From Planococcus sp. CP5-4_YE (GTDB taxonomy: Bacteria; Bacillota; Bacilli; Bacillales_A; Planococcaceae): a DNA stretch of 64,000 nucleotides. The notes below the pieces were generated by a model. It was not told where the DNA came from, made no database searches, and saw only the letters and a program-made list of their open reading frames with translations. The stretch lies in NCBI RefSeq assembly GCF_019042655.1, contig NZ_JAHPZO010000004.1:62001-126000 (forward strand), given 5' to 3'. Shown here one piece after another: positions 41,214-50,397 of the stretch; within the stretch, counting starts at the first letter, position 1, and each line of letters begins with the position of its first letter. Made by a program: the position numbers and the translations under genes.

Positions 41214-42800
41214 TTATAGGTCGATTGCTGTGACACTTTCGATTTCTTCGAGTTTCTTCAATTCTTCCAAGTCTTCCGGATCGGCGTGCTTATCGATGGA
41301 GAGCATCATGATTGCATCTCCCCCAATGTTTGAACGCCCAACTTGCATTGTCGCGATATTGATATCTTCTGCCCCAAGCAATGTGCCGACACGCCCGATG
41401 ACTCCCGGGCGGTCGTTGTGGCGGATGAACAACAGGTGGCCGTTCGGCAGGAAGTCGACGATGTAATCGTCCACTTTGACGATGCGTGCGCCTTGTCCGT
41501 TCAATAGCGTGCCGGATGCTTTCCGCGTGCCGCTCTGCGTTTTCACTTCAACGGTGATGAGGTTGGTGAAGCCGCGGGATTCGGTCGATTTGTGTTCATT
41601 GACATGGATGCCTTTTTGATTGGCGATATACATCGCATTGACATCGTTGACATGCTTGCCGAGATGGCGCTTGAGCATCCCTTTGAGCATATTGCGCGTC
41701 AAGGGGCCGACTTCCAGGTTGGCAAGTTCTCCTGAATAATAGACGTTCACTTCATCTGCCGTTTCCCCGGTCAAGTCGGTAAGGAACGTGCCGATGCGTT
41801 CTGCCAAATCGAAATACGGCTCGATGCGTTTCATGATTTCTTTCGGCACGGATGGCAAGTTAACAGAGTTGCGGACGGTGCCATATTTGACAAAGCTGAC
41901 GACGTCTTGGCTGACATCGACCGCAACGCTTTCCTGCGCTTCAAATGTGCTCGCCCCGAGGTGAGGCGTCGCGATGATTTCCGGCAATTCCAGCAAGCGG
42001 AAGTCGACCATCGGCTCCTGTTCGAATACATCGAGTGCGGCACCTGCCACTTTTCCGGATTTCACTGCATCATACAAGGCACTTTCGTCGATGATGCCGC
42101 CGCGTGCGCAGTTGATGATCTGTACGCCGTCTTTCATGATTTTGAAAGCTTCTGCATCAATCAAATGCTTCGTTTCTTTCAACAACGGCGTATGGACCGT
42201 AATAAAATCAGCCACTTTCAAGACATCTGCCACTGAGCCGAAATCGACGCCAAGCTTTTCCGCTTTTTCAGCGGTCAAAAACGGATCGTAGGCAATGATG
42301 TTCATCCGCTGGCCCTTAGCCCGCGCCGCCACTTCCTGGCCAATGCGGCCGAACCCGACGACACCGAGTGTTTTGTTTTTCAATTCGACGCCGACATAGG
42401 ATTTGCGGTCCCATTTGCCGAGCTTTAAGGAGTTATAGGCTTGTGGAATTTTGCGCGCCATCCCCATGAGCATCGCCATCGTATGCTCAGCCGCAGAGTT
42501 GGTATTGCCGTCCGGTGCGTTGACGACGATTACGCCGTGCTCGGTCGCTGCTTCAAGGTCGATATTATCGACACCTACACCGGCGCGGCCGATGATTTTT
42601 AAATTGGAAGCTTTTTCGATAAGCTCACGCGTCACTTGTGTCTGGCTCCGGACGAGCAACGCGTCGAACCCGTCAATCCGTTCAGCAAGTTCAGTTTCAG
42701 ATAAATTGGTCTCCATAACAATATTGATGCCGTCTGCATGGCGCAGTGGATATACGCCTTCTTCTGATAGTGGGTCACTGATCAATACGTGAAATGTCAT
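41214..42800 (-). CDS. serA: D-3-phosphoglycerate dehydrogenase
   Basis: A 528-aa enzyme of serine synthesis, oxidising 3-phosphoglycerate to 3-phosphohydroxypyruvate. Blocks: [20 protein letters not shown], the Rossmann [24 protein letters not shown] and the [10 protein letters not shown] His region; then the intervening domain and a C-terminal ACT domain ([16 protein letters not shown]) for serine feedback. Its ATG overlaps the aminotransferase stop (TAATG), so the two are one operon behind a T-box leader. Confidence 0.95.
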   Translation of the reverse strand: MTFHVLISDPLSEEGVYPLRHADGINIVMETNLSETELAERIDGFDALLVRSQTQVTRELIEKASNLKIIGRAGVGVDNIDLEAATEHGVIVVNAPDGNTNSAAEHTMAMLMGMARKIPQAYNSLKLGKWDRKSYVGVELKNKTLGVVGFGRIGQEVAARAKGQRMNIIAYDPFLTAEKAEKLGVDFGSVADVLKVADFITVHTPLLKETKHLIDAEAFKIMKDGVQIINCARGGIIDESALYDAVKSGKVAGAALDVFEQEPMVDFRLLELPEIIATPHLGASTFEAQESVAVDVSQDVVSFVKYGTVRNSVNLPSVPKEIMKRIEPYFDLAERIGTFLTDLTGETADEVNVYYSGELANLEVGPLTRNMLKGMLKRHLGKHVNDVNAMYIANQKGIHVNEHKSTESRGFTNLITVEVKTQSGTRKASGTLLNGQGARIVKVDDYIVDFLPNGHLLFIRHNDRPGVIGRVGTLLGAEDINIATMQVGRSNIGGDAIMMLSIDKHADPEDLEELKKLEEIESVTAIDL

Positions 42801-43957
42801 TACTTATCCTTCCCTTCCAAAAAAACTTGCTGTGCGGCTGCGATGCCTGCGCCAAGCGTGATGTCTTGCCCAATCTTTTTCAAAACGATTTCCGATGCTG
42901 CGAGTGCCTGCAGCACTTCTGCCGGAGAGCAGTAGCCCATATGCCCAATACGGAAGATGCTTTTCGCGAGGTGTTGCTGTCCTCCCGCGAACTCAATGGC
43001 AAAGTCTTCTTTTAGCACTTTACGGAATTGTTCTGCGTCAAAATGTTCCGGATAGACGGCAGTAACGGTCGGCGATGCATCCTCGTCGCTCGTAAGCAAA
43101 CGAACGCCCAAAGCCTTAAAGGCGGCGCGTGTCATGTCGCGCATCAAACGGTGCCGTCGATAAACATTTTCCAGCCCTTCTTCTTCCAGCAAGTTCAATA
43201 CTTGCTGCAGGCCGTATAGAATGGAAATGGCCGGTGTGAACGGCGTCGTGTCTTTTTCGATGCTGTCGCGGTGCTTTTTCAAATCCAAATAAAAACGCGG
43301 TTGCGGATTCGCTTCAATTTTCTCCCATGCCCGTTTGCTTGCTGCGATGAACGCGAGCCCTGCCGGCAACATGAACGCTTTTTGGGAGCCTGTGACGACG
43401 ACATCGACGCCCCATTTGTCCATTTCCGTTTCTGTCCCCGCTACGCATGACACACCATCGACGACAATCAAGGCATCCGATACTTGTTTCACTGTTTCGG
43501 CCAATGCTTGGACAGGGTTCAAGACGCCCGTTGAAGTTTCACAGAACGTAGAGAAAATGACGCGGATTTCCGGATGTTCACCGAGGAAATTTTTGACGGC
43601 TTCCGGATCCACTGCTTGGCCCCATTCCACATTGAAAACATGTGTCGCGATTCCGTAGGCCTGGCAGATTTTAGCGAAACGGTCTCCAAATGCTCCAGTG
43701 ACGAGAACCAACACTTCGTCGCCGGGCGCCACCGTATTGACCACTGCGCTCTCGAGCGCGGAAGTTCCGCTGCCCGTCAAAATCATCACTTCTTCTTTGG
43801 TGCCAAATACTTTTTTCAATTTCGGGCGGATATCTCTGATCAAAGAATACGTACTTTCCCCGCGGTGGCCGATCATCGGCTGTGCCATGGCACGCCCTAC
43901 GCTCGGTGGAATCGGTGTCGGTCCTGGAATTCGCAAAATTTGTTGATCTGTCAGCAT
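42800..43957 (-). CDS. Class V aminotransferase (alanine-glyoxylate/serine-pyruvate type), possible phosphoserine aminotransferase
   Basis: A 385-aa PLP enzyme. The cofactor lysine is in VVTGSQKAFMLPAGLAF; the start LRIPGPTPIPPSV and the FSTFCETSTGVLNPV block are typical of the SgaA/PucG-like branch. It is the first gene of the serine-responsive operon and is followed directly by serA, so it probably does the SerC step (3-phosphohydroxypyruvate plus glutamate to phosphoserine); this is inference from context. The ATG at 43957 is 8 bases after AAGGGG. Confidence 0.82.
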   Translation of the reverse strand: MLTDQQILRIPGPTPIPPSVGRAMAQPMIGHRGESTYSLIRDIRPKLKKVFGTKEEVMILTGSGTSALESAVVNTVAPGDEVLVLVTGAFGDRFAKICQAYGIATHVFNVEWGQAVDPEAVKNFLGEHPEIRVIFSTFCETSTGVLNPVQALAETVKQVSDALIVVDGVSCVAGTETEMDKWGVDVVVTGSQKAFMLPAGLAFIAASKRAWEKIEANPQPRFYLDLKKHRDSIEKDTTPFTPAISILYGLQQVLNLLEEEGLENVYRRHRLMRDMTRAAFKALGVRLLTSDEDASPTVTAVYPEHFDAEQFRKVLKEDFAIEFAGGQQHLAKSIFRIGHMGYCSPAEVLQALAASEIVLKKIGQDITLGAGIAAAQQVFLEGKDK

Positions 43958-44005
43958 GATCATGTCCCCTTTCGATTGGAAAAAATTATTCTGGAAATTT
44001 GGATA

Positions 44006-44275
44006 CAAAAAGACTCTTCTCCCCACATCCAAGATGCAAGGGGCGAAGAGTCTCTAATCGCGGTACCACCCTAATTCACTGCCCCTTGTGCAGGCAGCCT
44101 CATTAATATCATGCGTAACGCGCATGAAGCGGATGGGCTTACTGCAGTTTCAGCACATCTATTCGGGAGTGCTGCCGCATGCTGGAACCACTGATTCACA
44201 CCACCCATCAGCTCTCTTTGGATTCCTCTACACACGGCCTATCTCCGTCGCAATAGTTAGTCGATATAATTGAAT
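44006..44275 (-). ncRNA. T-box leader, probably serine-specific
   Basis: Read on the minus strand: the T-box AGGGTGGTACCGCG is at 44059-44072, followed by a terminator with the stem AGACTCTTC / GAAGAGTCT and a T run (44006-44053). Upstream, CTATT (44252-44256) and AATAG (about 44159-44163) can close stem I, and a distal GATGGGTGG loop is seen. The specifier position aligns with AGC followed by A (44171-44173), a serine codon, which suits serA. The codon call is by hand alignment. Confidence 0.88.
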
Positions 44276-44282
44276 TGAGTTC

Positions 44283-44311
44283 ATCATATATACGAAAAAA
44301 GCTATTGTCAA
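44283..44311 (-). promoter_or_regulatory. Sigma-A promoter of the T-box operon
   Basis: On the minus strand a perfect TTGACA, 17 bases and TATGAT. Confidence 0.82.
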
Positions 44312-44348
44312 TATATAAAAAATATTTAGATTTCTTTGCAAGCGTTTC

Positions 44349-44383
44349 CAATGTTGCTAGCTCTGCAAGCATTGTGTTTTTTT
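44349..44383 (+). terminator. Orphan intrinsic terminator upstream of the glycosyltransferase operon
   Basis: CAATG-TTGC and GCAA-CATTG form a stem with one bulge and a 7-base loop; TGTTTTTTT follows. No plus-strand gene ends here. It may end a short transcript or attenuate read-through into the operon. Confidence 0.5.
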
Positions 44384-44598
44384 AAAAAAATACTATTCGC
44401 GCTTCACTGTTCAGAGAATTCCGCATTTCAAGGTAATTCAATTGTAATGGCCTTGACATGTCAGCAAAGCGTATTTTGCGTATAATGAATAGAGCTTCCC
44501 TTTTCCTTCTTAGCATTTCCCAGGAATAATGTCCTGAAAAATGGGTAAATGGATTTTCAGGGAAGATTTTGAATGCCCATTGAAAGGAGAACACCATT

Positions 44599-45537
44599 AT
44601 GAAGCTGATCTCTATTATTGTGCCAGCTTTTAACGAAGAAGCGAACATCGCTTCAATGTACAAGACTTTGGTGCAAGAACTTGAGCCGCTTCCTTACCTG
44701 TATGAAATCATGTTTATCAATGACGGCAGCAGTGACGGAACTTTAGATGAGATACTCAAACTCGCCAATGAACACGAAACCGTAAAATATATTTCGCTGT
44801 CCCGCAATTTCGGGAAAGAATCCGCGATGTTCGCAGGGATGAGACGAATCAAAGGAGACGCTGCCATCCTGATGGACAGTGATATGCAGCATCCCTCCAC
44901 ACTCATCTGCGAAATGATTAGGGGGTATGAAGACGGCTTCCATCAAGTCGTTGCCAAACGGTCTCGCAAAGGAGATTCGAAACTGCGCAGCGTATTTTCT
45001 TCCCTATACTACAAAATGGTTAATTCCGTAACCGATGTCAGCTTCGAAGACGGCGAAGGTGATTTCCGGCTCCTGAGCCGGAAAGCTATCAATTCCATCC
45101 TGTCGCTCAGTGAAAGCAATCGTTTTTCTAAAGGCATCTACTCGTGGATCGGCCTCAGCAAGAAAATCATCAACTACGAAAACGTCGCGCGCGCAGAAGG
45201 CGATTCCAAATGGTCCTTCGCAAGTCTCGTCAATTACGGCATCGACGGGATCATTTCATTCAATATGAAACCGTTGCGCATCTGTTTTTACACAGGATTT
45301 CTCGTTTTGTTCCTATCCTTGCTTTATATCACTTTTACGTTCTACCAAATCATGGCTCGGGGCGTCATCGCACCTGGTTATTTCACGACCATCACGGCGA
45401 TCCTGCTGCTTGGCGGCATTCAATTGATCAGCCTTGGCGTCATTGGCGAATATGTCGGGCGCATCTATAACGAGACAAAGCAGCGGCCGCATTTCTTGGT
45501 CGAGATGAGCAATGTGGATGAATACGATGAATCTTAA
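44599..45537 (+). CDS. csbB: CsbB-like undecaprenyl-phosphate glycosyltransferase (GT2)
   Basis: A 312-aa protein: an N-terminal GT2 domain (IIVPAFNEEANI start, INDGSSDGT nucleotide motif, MDSDMQHP DxD motif, and the GDFRLLSRKA acceptor region) and two C-terminal membrane helices (CFYTGFLVLFLSLLYITFTF; TITAILLLGGIQLISLGVIG) typical of the GtrB/CsbB group. It charges undecaprenyl phosphate with a sugar, probably GlcNAc, on the cytosolic side. AAAGGAG lies 9 bases before the ATG. GtrA and YfhO follow. No sigma-B promoter is seen, unlike B. subtilis csbB. Confidence 0.87.
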   Translation: MKLISIIVPAFNEEANIASMYKTLVQELEPLPYLYEIMFINDGSSDGTLDEILKLANEHETVKYISLSRNFGKESAMFAGMRRIKGDAAILMDSDMQHPSTLICEMIRGYEDGFHQVVAKRSRKGDSKLRSVFSSLYYKMVNSVTDVSFEDGEGDFRLLSRKAINSILSLSESNRFSKGIYSWIGLSKKIINYENVARAEGDSKWSFASLVNYGIDGIISFNMKPLRICFYTGFLVLFLSLLYITFTFYQIMARGVIAPGYFTTITAILLLGGIQLISLGVIGEYVGRIYNETKQRPHFLVEMSNVDEYDES

Positions 45538-45922
45538 GAGTTTGAATACGGAGTTCACCCGCTTTGTTTTTGTTGGGGTCGTCAACACACTCAGCTATTA
45601 CTCTATCTACCTGTTTTTGCATAACGTACTCGACTGGGCCTATATGCTGTCCCATATCATCGGATTTTTGATCAGCTTGAATATCTCGTTTTTCTTGAAC
45701 ACTTACGTAACGTATCGTGTAAAACCGACTTTGAAGAAATATTTGTATTTCCCGCTGACACAAGTCGTCAACATGTCGGTTTCCACGTTCCTGATCTTCA
45801 TATTTGTGGAATTTCTCCACATCAACAGCAACATCGCGCCGTTTGCCGCAGTGATTTTCACCATTCCCGCAACCTTTGTTGTTTCTGGAAAAATCCTTAA
45901 AGCGCCGGTGCAATCCAAATAA
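45527..45922 (+). CDS. GtrA-family flippase-like membrane protein
   Basis: A 131-aa protein with four membrane helices and the GtrA pattern (FTRFVFVGVVNTLSYYSIYLF, then NISFFLNTYVTYR). It is thought to move lipid-linked sugars across the membrane. It overlaps the end of csbB by about 11 bases; the start may also be 45512 or 45518, since no strong ribosome site is present, pointing to coupled translation. Confidence 0.82.
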   Translation: MNLKSLNTEFTRFVFVGVVNTLSYYSIYLFLHNVLDWAYMLSHIIGFLISLNISFFLNTYVTYRVKPTLKKYLYFPLTQVVNMSVSTFLIFIFVEFLHINSNIAPFAAVIFTIPATFVVSGKILKAPVQSK

Positions 45923-45941
45923 TCATAAAGACGGTGGCATT

Positions 45942-48557
45942 ATGCGTTCTTTTCGGCCCTATCTTCTACTGACAGTTGCATTCCTAGCCATGGCCATCAT
46001 CGGCCATGGCGTCTTTCTGTTTCAATGGACTCAAAACCAGTTCATGGCCGGGCCCAACGATGGCCTTGCCCAAATGATGCCGTTCAAGCAATTGCTTTAT
46101 GAGCAATACACCCACGGCGAGTTTTTCTATTCCTTCGATTTTGGGCTCGGTGCTGGCATATTCAGCGAGCTGTCGTATTATTTTTCTACGTCTTTCGTCT
46201 ATATCGCAACACTCGTGATCGTTTATCTTTTCGATATCGTTGGGTTGATCGGGGACCCCGATGTTCTGTTTTGGGCCAATGCTTCTGTATTCATCAGCAT
46301 CGCCAGGCTGACGATTGTACTGATCGTCACTTACACCTTGTTCCGCTATATGCGCATTACACGCCTATCGGCATTTGTTGGTGCAAGCATCTACGGAATT
46401 TCTGGCATGTACTTCCGCCACGCGGCTTTCTGGGAGTTTTTTGCGGACGCATTCATCTGGCTGCCCCTGTTGATTTTCGGTGCCGAAAAAATCTTCCGCG
46501 AACAAAAACCCAGTTGGTTTATGTTTGCGATCGCTATTTCGATGATCGACAATTTCTATTTCGCTTACATTAATTTCCTGCTGGTAGGCATCTATATTTT
46601 ATTCCGTCTGTTCATTCCGCTTGAAAAGACAGAAACAAAATGGAAAAAGTCGATTGTATTGTTCTTGACTGCCGGATTGATCGGTGCCGGCATTTCCATG
46701 GTGTCGTTCATCCCTTCTGTCTATGCGTTCCTGAACAACCATCGTCCGGCGTTCCAACAGGATATTCTCTGGTTCGAAGAGACGGAAAACATCCTGTTCA
46801 TGAGCCGCTATATCTTGCTGCCGGCCATGTTCATGCTGTTTTTGTTCATCCCATCGTTGTACAAATTGCAGCGTTTCCGGCTATTTGCATTGATTGGTAT
46901 CGTCACAATCATGCTCTATCACAGTCCCATGGTTGGCAGTATTTTTAATGGCTTCTCTGCCCCGCAACATCGCTGGGAATATTTTATTTCTCTTGCTGCT
47001 GCCGGGGCTATTGCCAGCGGCTTGGATCGTTTCCATAAGCTGCACTTGAAGGAAGTTGTCCCAGCTGCAATTTTGACTGCCCTCTTTTATGGATGGTTCT
47101 CTTGGCGAGATGAAGCGCTTGAATTCACTACGCTTTATCCCCGCCTGGCAGTAGCGGGCCTCGTCTTGACCTTGGCAGCCACGTTGGCAGCTCTGGCCAT
47201 TCGGCAGCAATTACAAAAACCACTACTGGCTGCTGTGCTGCTCGCTTTGGTGTTGACAACCGCCAATGTCTACCAAAGCGAAAAACTGCTCGATAACGCG
47301 GATGTCGCGGATGTCGATGAAGCCTTAATTACTGGGGAAAACTATGACAACGAGGAAGTACACGCTTTGATCGACGAAATTCAAGAACGCGAAACGAGCG
47401 AGATGTACCGCATCGACTGGATGGAAGGCGTGCGCAATAATACGCCGATTGTCCAGGATTTCCAGGGTCTTAGCGCCTATTCCAGCCTCTTGAACAAAAA
47501 CTTGCTGTATTTTTACTTATACGATTTGGAGATCGATATGCAACGGGAAAGCGTCAGCCGCTATGCGACACTTGGCAACCGCAGCAACCTCCACAGTCTT
47601 TTGCAAGGCAATTATGCGATACGGACAAAGGACGACCCGAATGTACCGTTCGGCTTCCGCAAGTTTGCCGCTACTGAAAATTTTATCGCCTATCAAAACC
47701 GCTATCCGCTGCCGTTCGCAAGGCCGGCATTCCAGGTGTATCAGGAATCCCAGCTAACGGACGAGCCGCCTTTGTTGCGCGAACACGCCATGCTCAGCGG
47801 CATCGTCTTGGATGAAACAGCTGAAACCGAACCCCTTCCCGACCGCTTCCCGGGAGAAGCGGATTATGAAATCGAAGAAATGGGTGCGAGCTATGAAGAC
47901 GGCGTGCTCGATATTTCCCAGGAAACCGGCGGAATTGATTTATTGCTCAACGAAGTCCCTGAAGAAGGCGATTTGTATATCTCCTTCCATTTGGAAAATA
48001 TGGCCACAGACCAGGGCTTCCCTCTCGAAATCAATGAATACCGGACGACCCGCAAATCCAATCAATCGATTTATAAGACTTTCGTCGATGACTTGACGAT
48101 TCGGGTAGAAGCTGCGCAAAAAATCCAGATCCGCATGCCTGAAGGAACCTACAAGCTTACGGATATTGAAATAGTGAAAGAACCCTATACCCTGTTAAGA
48201 GAGCAAAATGCGTTGGCTGACCGCACGAGCAACCTAGAGATCGACGGCAGCCGGGTTGACGTGGCATACGATAACCAAGAAGGCGCACCTTTCCTTAATT
48301 TGTCAATTCCTTATGAACGAGGCTGGCAAGCGGCCATTAATGGTGAACCGGTTGATGTGTTAAAAGCGAATTATGCGTTTTTAGCCGTTCCCCTCAAAGA
48401 CGGCATGAACGAAATTGAGCTGCGCTATCACCCGCCGTTCTTTCTGTCTTCGCTTTTCATCAGTTTGTTATCGCTCGCCACCGGCTTATTTTGGCTGCGT
48501 AAGCGCAAAAGAAATTCCACTCATAAACATGAGCCAAAAGACACCATGACGAATTGA
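45942..48557 (+). CDS. yfhO: YfhO-family membrane glycosyltransferase (GT-C type)
   Basis: An 871-aa protein with about 12-14 membrane helices in the first 480 residues, then a large extracytoplasmic part (about 480-840) and a final helix (FFLSSLFISLLSLATGLFWL) with a basic tail. An early loop holds the GPNDGLAQMMPFKQLLY motif typical of the family. In B. subtilis and Listeria YfhO/GtlB-type proteins pass the sugar from the lipid carrier to lipoteichoic acid outside the cell. The start ATG at 45942 is near a GGTGG site. It completes a CsbB-GtrA-YfhO glycosylation system. Confidence 0.87.
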   Translation: MRSFRPYLLLTVAFLAMAIIGHGVFLFQWTQNQFMAGPNDGLAQMMPFKQLLYEQYTHGEFFYSFDFGLGAGIFSELSYYFSTSFVYIATLVIVYLFDIVGLIGDPDVLFWANASVFISIARLTIVLIVTYTLFRYMRITRLSAFVGASIYGISGMYFRHAAFWEFFADAFIWLPLLIFGAEKIFREQKPSWFMFAIAISMIDNFYFAYINFLLVGIYILFRLFIPLEKTETKWKKSIVLFLTAGLIGAGISMVSFIPSVYAFLNNHRPAFQQDILWFEETENILFMSRYILLPAMFMLFLFIPSLYKLQRFRLFALIGIVTIMLYHSPMVGSIFNGFSAPQHRWEYFISLAAAGAIASGLDRFHKLHLKEVVPAAILTALFYGWFSWRDEALEFTTLYPRLAVAGLVLTLAATLAALAIRQQLQKPLLAAVLLALVLTTANVYQSEKLLDNADVADVDEALITGENYDNEEVHALIDEIQERETSEMYRIDWMEGVRNNTPIVQDFQGLSAYSSLLNKNLLYFYLYDLEIDMQRESVSRYATLGNRSNLHSLLQGNYAIRTKDDPNVPFGFRKFAATENFIAYQNRYPLPFARPAFQVYQESQLTDEPPLLREHAMLSGIVLDETAETEPLPDRFPGEADYEIEEMGASYEDGVLDISQETGGIDLLLNEVPEEGDLYISFHLENMATDQGFPLEINEYRTTRKSNQSIYKTFVDDLTIRVEAAQKIQIRMPEGTYKLTDIEIVKEPYTLLREQNALADRTSNLEIDGSRVDVAYDNQEGAPFLNLSIPYERGWQAAINGEPVDVLKANYAFLAVPLKDGMNEIELRYHPPFFLSSLFISLLSLATGLFWLRKRKRNSTHKHEPKDTMTN

Positions 48558-48627
48558 TTGGTTTAACTCTTCTTCTACATGTGTAAGGTAAGGTAATAAC
48601 AATTTTTAGGAGGAAGGAGAAAATGCG

Positions 48628-49293
48628 ATGAAATCATGGTTGATGCTTATGCTTTTAGGCCTTTTACTGCTGCTGGCGGCATGTGGAGATGACACAACAG
48701 AACCTTCATCGGAAACGGATGGAGCTGAACCTCCAACGGAAACGGATGGAGCTGAAGCTCAAGAAGAGGAAGTGGAAGAACAGGAAGGTGAACCGCAGGA
48801 TGGCTCAGGAGGCGAAGCTGAAGGAGCCAGTGAAATTCAATTGCTGACGGTTGAATTCCTGAATGCAGACGGTGATGCTACCGGCACTGCTGAATTGACG
48901 GAAGAGGACAACGGCGTTATGGTCACATTGAATGTAGAAGGATTGGAACCTGGCATGCACGGCATTCACTTCCATGAAGAGGGAATGTGCGAAGCGCCTG
49001 ATTTTGAATCAGCAGGCGGGCATTTCAACCCGACCGGCGCAAGCCATGGACTAGATAACCCAGAAGGCCCCCATGCCGGTGATCTTCAGAACATCGAAGT
49101 TGGAGATGATGGCACTTCGACAGATGAACTGACAGCAGAAGAAGTCACTTTGCAAATAGGCGAAGATAACTCGTTGTTGAAAGAAGGCGGAACAGCGCTC
49201 ATCATCCACGCTTCAGAAGATGATGGCCAAACCGACCCTTCCGGTGATTCCGGGGAACGCATCGCTTGCGGAGTAGTAACAGCTGAAAACTAA
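48628..49293 (+). CDS. sodC: Superoxide dismutase [Cu-Zn] lipoprotein
   Basis: A 221-aa lipoprotein with lipobox LLAAC (Cys about 20) and a long acidic repeat-bearing tether (about 22-70). The SodC domain shows HGIHFHEEGMC (copper His pair), GGHFNPTGASHG (bridging and zinc His), HAGDLQN (zinc Asp) and the C-terminal IIHASEDD with the last copper His; two cysteines can form the usual disulfide. It removes superoxide at the cell surface. The ATG at 48628 follows AGGAGG and GGAG sites. A terminator follows. Confidence 0.9.
   Translation: MKSWLMLMLLGLLLLLAACGDDTTEPSSETDGAEPPTETDGAEAQEEEVEEQEGEPQDGSGGEAEGASEIQLLTVEFLNADGDATGTAELTEEDNGVMVTLNVEGLEPGMHGIHFHEEGMCEAPDFESAGGHFNPTGASHGLDNPEGPHAGDLQNIEVGDDGTSTDELTAEEVTLQIGEDNSLLKEGGTALIIHASEDDGQTDPSGDSGERIACGVVTAEN
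48710..48756 (+). repeat. Two 20-base direct repeats in the sodC tether
   Basis: CGGAAACGGATGGAGCTGAA occurs at 48710-48729 and 48737-48756, a 27-base period giving tandem ETDGAE units in the protein. The repeats may vary in copy number between strains. Confidence 0.85.
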
Positions 49294-49298
49294 ACGCT

Positions 49299-49333
49299 AA
49301 ACCAGCCAGAGAATCTTCTCCGGCTGGTTTTTT
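49299..49333 (+). terminator. Rho-independent terminator of sodC
   Basis: AAACCAGCC and GGCTGGTTT form a stem with a T run. Confidence 0.88.
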
Positions 49334-49376
49334 ATTGTGCCATTGAAGCTCTGCATCCGATATCGGATTTCTTCGC

Positions 49377-49401
49377 GTTTAGCCCGAATCGGAACGGGAA
49401 T
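49377..49401 (+). promoter_or_regulatory. Sigma-B-type promoter of the SDR gene
   Basis: GTTTAG, 13 bases, GGGAAT, 36 bases before the start codon at 49437. Confidence 0.75.
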
Positions 49402-49436
49402 AACTATCCTATATTCAGATCGAGGAGGACGCTTAC

Positions 49437-50312
49437 ATGTCAAAAGATAAATACGAGAAAATCCATGATCAAATCGACCCGCAAGAACAAGACCATCAAC
49501 CCGGGGTAGAAAGCGAAATGTCCCCGGAGCCGATATATGATGACGAGAATTATAAAGGTGCAGGCAAGCTCGAAGGAAAAGTTGCGTTGATCACAGGAGG
49601 CGACAGCGGGATCGGCCGCGCCGTTGCGATCGCTTACGCAAAAGAAGGCGCAACTATCGCCATCGCCTATTTGGATGAACACAATGACGCGGATAAAACC
49701 ATCGAAGCCGTGAAGTCTTACGGCGCTGAAGCACAAAAATTTGCAACGGACGTGAGCCAAGTTAAAAACTGCCACCAATTAGTCGTTGATGTCATCGCCG
49801 AATTTGGGCAATTGAACATTCTCGTGAACAATGCTGGTAAGCAATTTCCGACAGAGGATTTCCTGGATATCAGCCCACAACAATTGCATGAAACTTTCGA
49901 GACGAATATTTACAGTATGTTTTATTTAGCACAAGCTGCATTGCCACATCTAACCAAAGGCGATACCATCATCAATACATCATCCGTGACGGCTTATCGC
50001 GGCTCACCGGCACTCATTGATTATTCATCCACAAAAGGCGCCATCATCAGCTTTACGCGTTCATTGGCCGCCAATGTCAGCGAGCAAGGCATCCGTGTCA
50101 ATTCAGTCGCGCCAGGCCCAATCTGGACGCCGTTGATCCCTGCCACATTCGACGCTGAAAAATCCGGCAAACAAGGCGAAGGCACACCGTTAGAACGCCG
50201 CGGACAACCGGCTGAACTTGCTCCGGCATACGTTTATCTTGCATCCACCGATTCTACTTATGTGACAGGGCAGGCAATCCATGTAAACGGCGGAGACTTT
50301 ATTACTTCGTAA
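49437..50312 (+). CDS. SDR-family oxidoreductase (general stress protein 39 / YhdF-like)
   Basis: A 291-aa NAD(P)-dependent reductase. The cofactor motif is TGGDSGIGRA (about 52-61), the structural NNAG is at about 133, and the Ser-Tyr-Lys triad is in TSSVTAYRGSPALIDYSSTK. An N-terminal tail of about 45 residues precedes the Rossmann fold, as in the B. subtilis sigma-B-dependent relatives YdaD (GSP39) and YhdF. Substrate unknown. The ATG is 7-9 bases after GAGGAGG, with a sigma-B promoter in front. Confidence 0.88.
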   Translation: MSKDKYEKIHDQIDPQEQDHQPGVESEMSPEPIYDDENYKGAGKLEGKVALITGGDSGIGRAVAIAYAKEGATIAIAYLDEHNDADKTIEAVKSYGAEAQKFATDVSQVKNCHQLVVDVIAEFGQLNILVNNAGKQFPTEDFLDISPQQLHETFETNIYSMFYLAQAALPHLTKGDTIINTSSVTAYRGSPALIDYSSTKGAIISFTRSLAANVSEQGIRVNSVAPGPIWTPLIPATFDAEKSGKQGEGTPLERRGQPAELAPAYVYLASTDSTYVTGQAIHVNGGDFITS

Positions 50313-50397
50313 GATTGCCGAAGCTAACATGGAAAAACCCCTGACGTCCCGAAACTATCGCGCCTACTGGAAAACAATCATTTTAGGAGGATATAAA

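Noticed and set aside
44450-44490. TTGACA and TATAAT before csbB as a sigma-A promoter
   Set aside because: The spacing is about 22 bases, too long for a standard promoter; the TATAAT may act with another -35, which I could not identify.
44530-44560. GGGTAA upstream of csbB as a sigma-B -10
   Set aside because: No GTTT-type -35 lies 12-15 bases upstream, although csbB is sigma-B dependent in B. subtilis.
48559-48600. GTTTAA followed by GGTAA before sodC, a possible sigma-B promoter
   Set aside because: The spacing is about 20 bases instead of 13, and GGTAA lacks the third G. Not counted.
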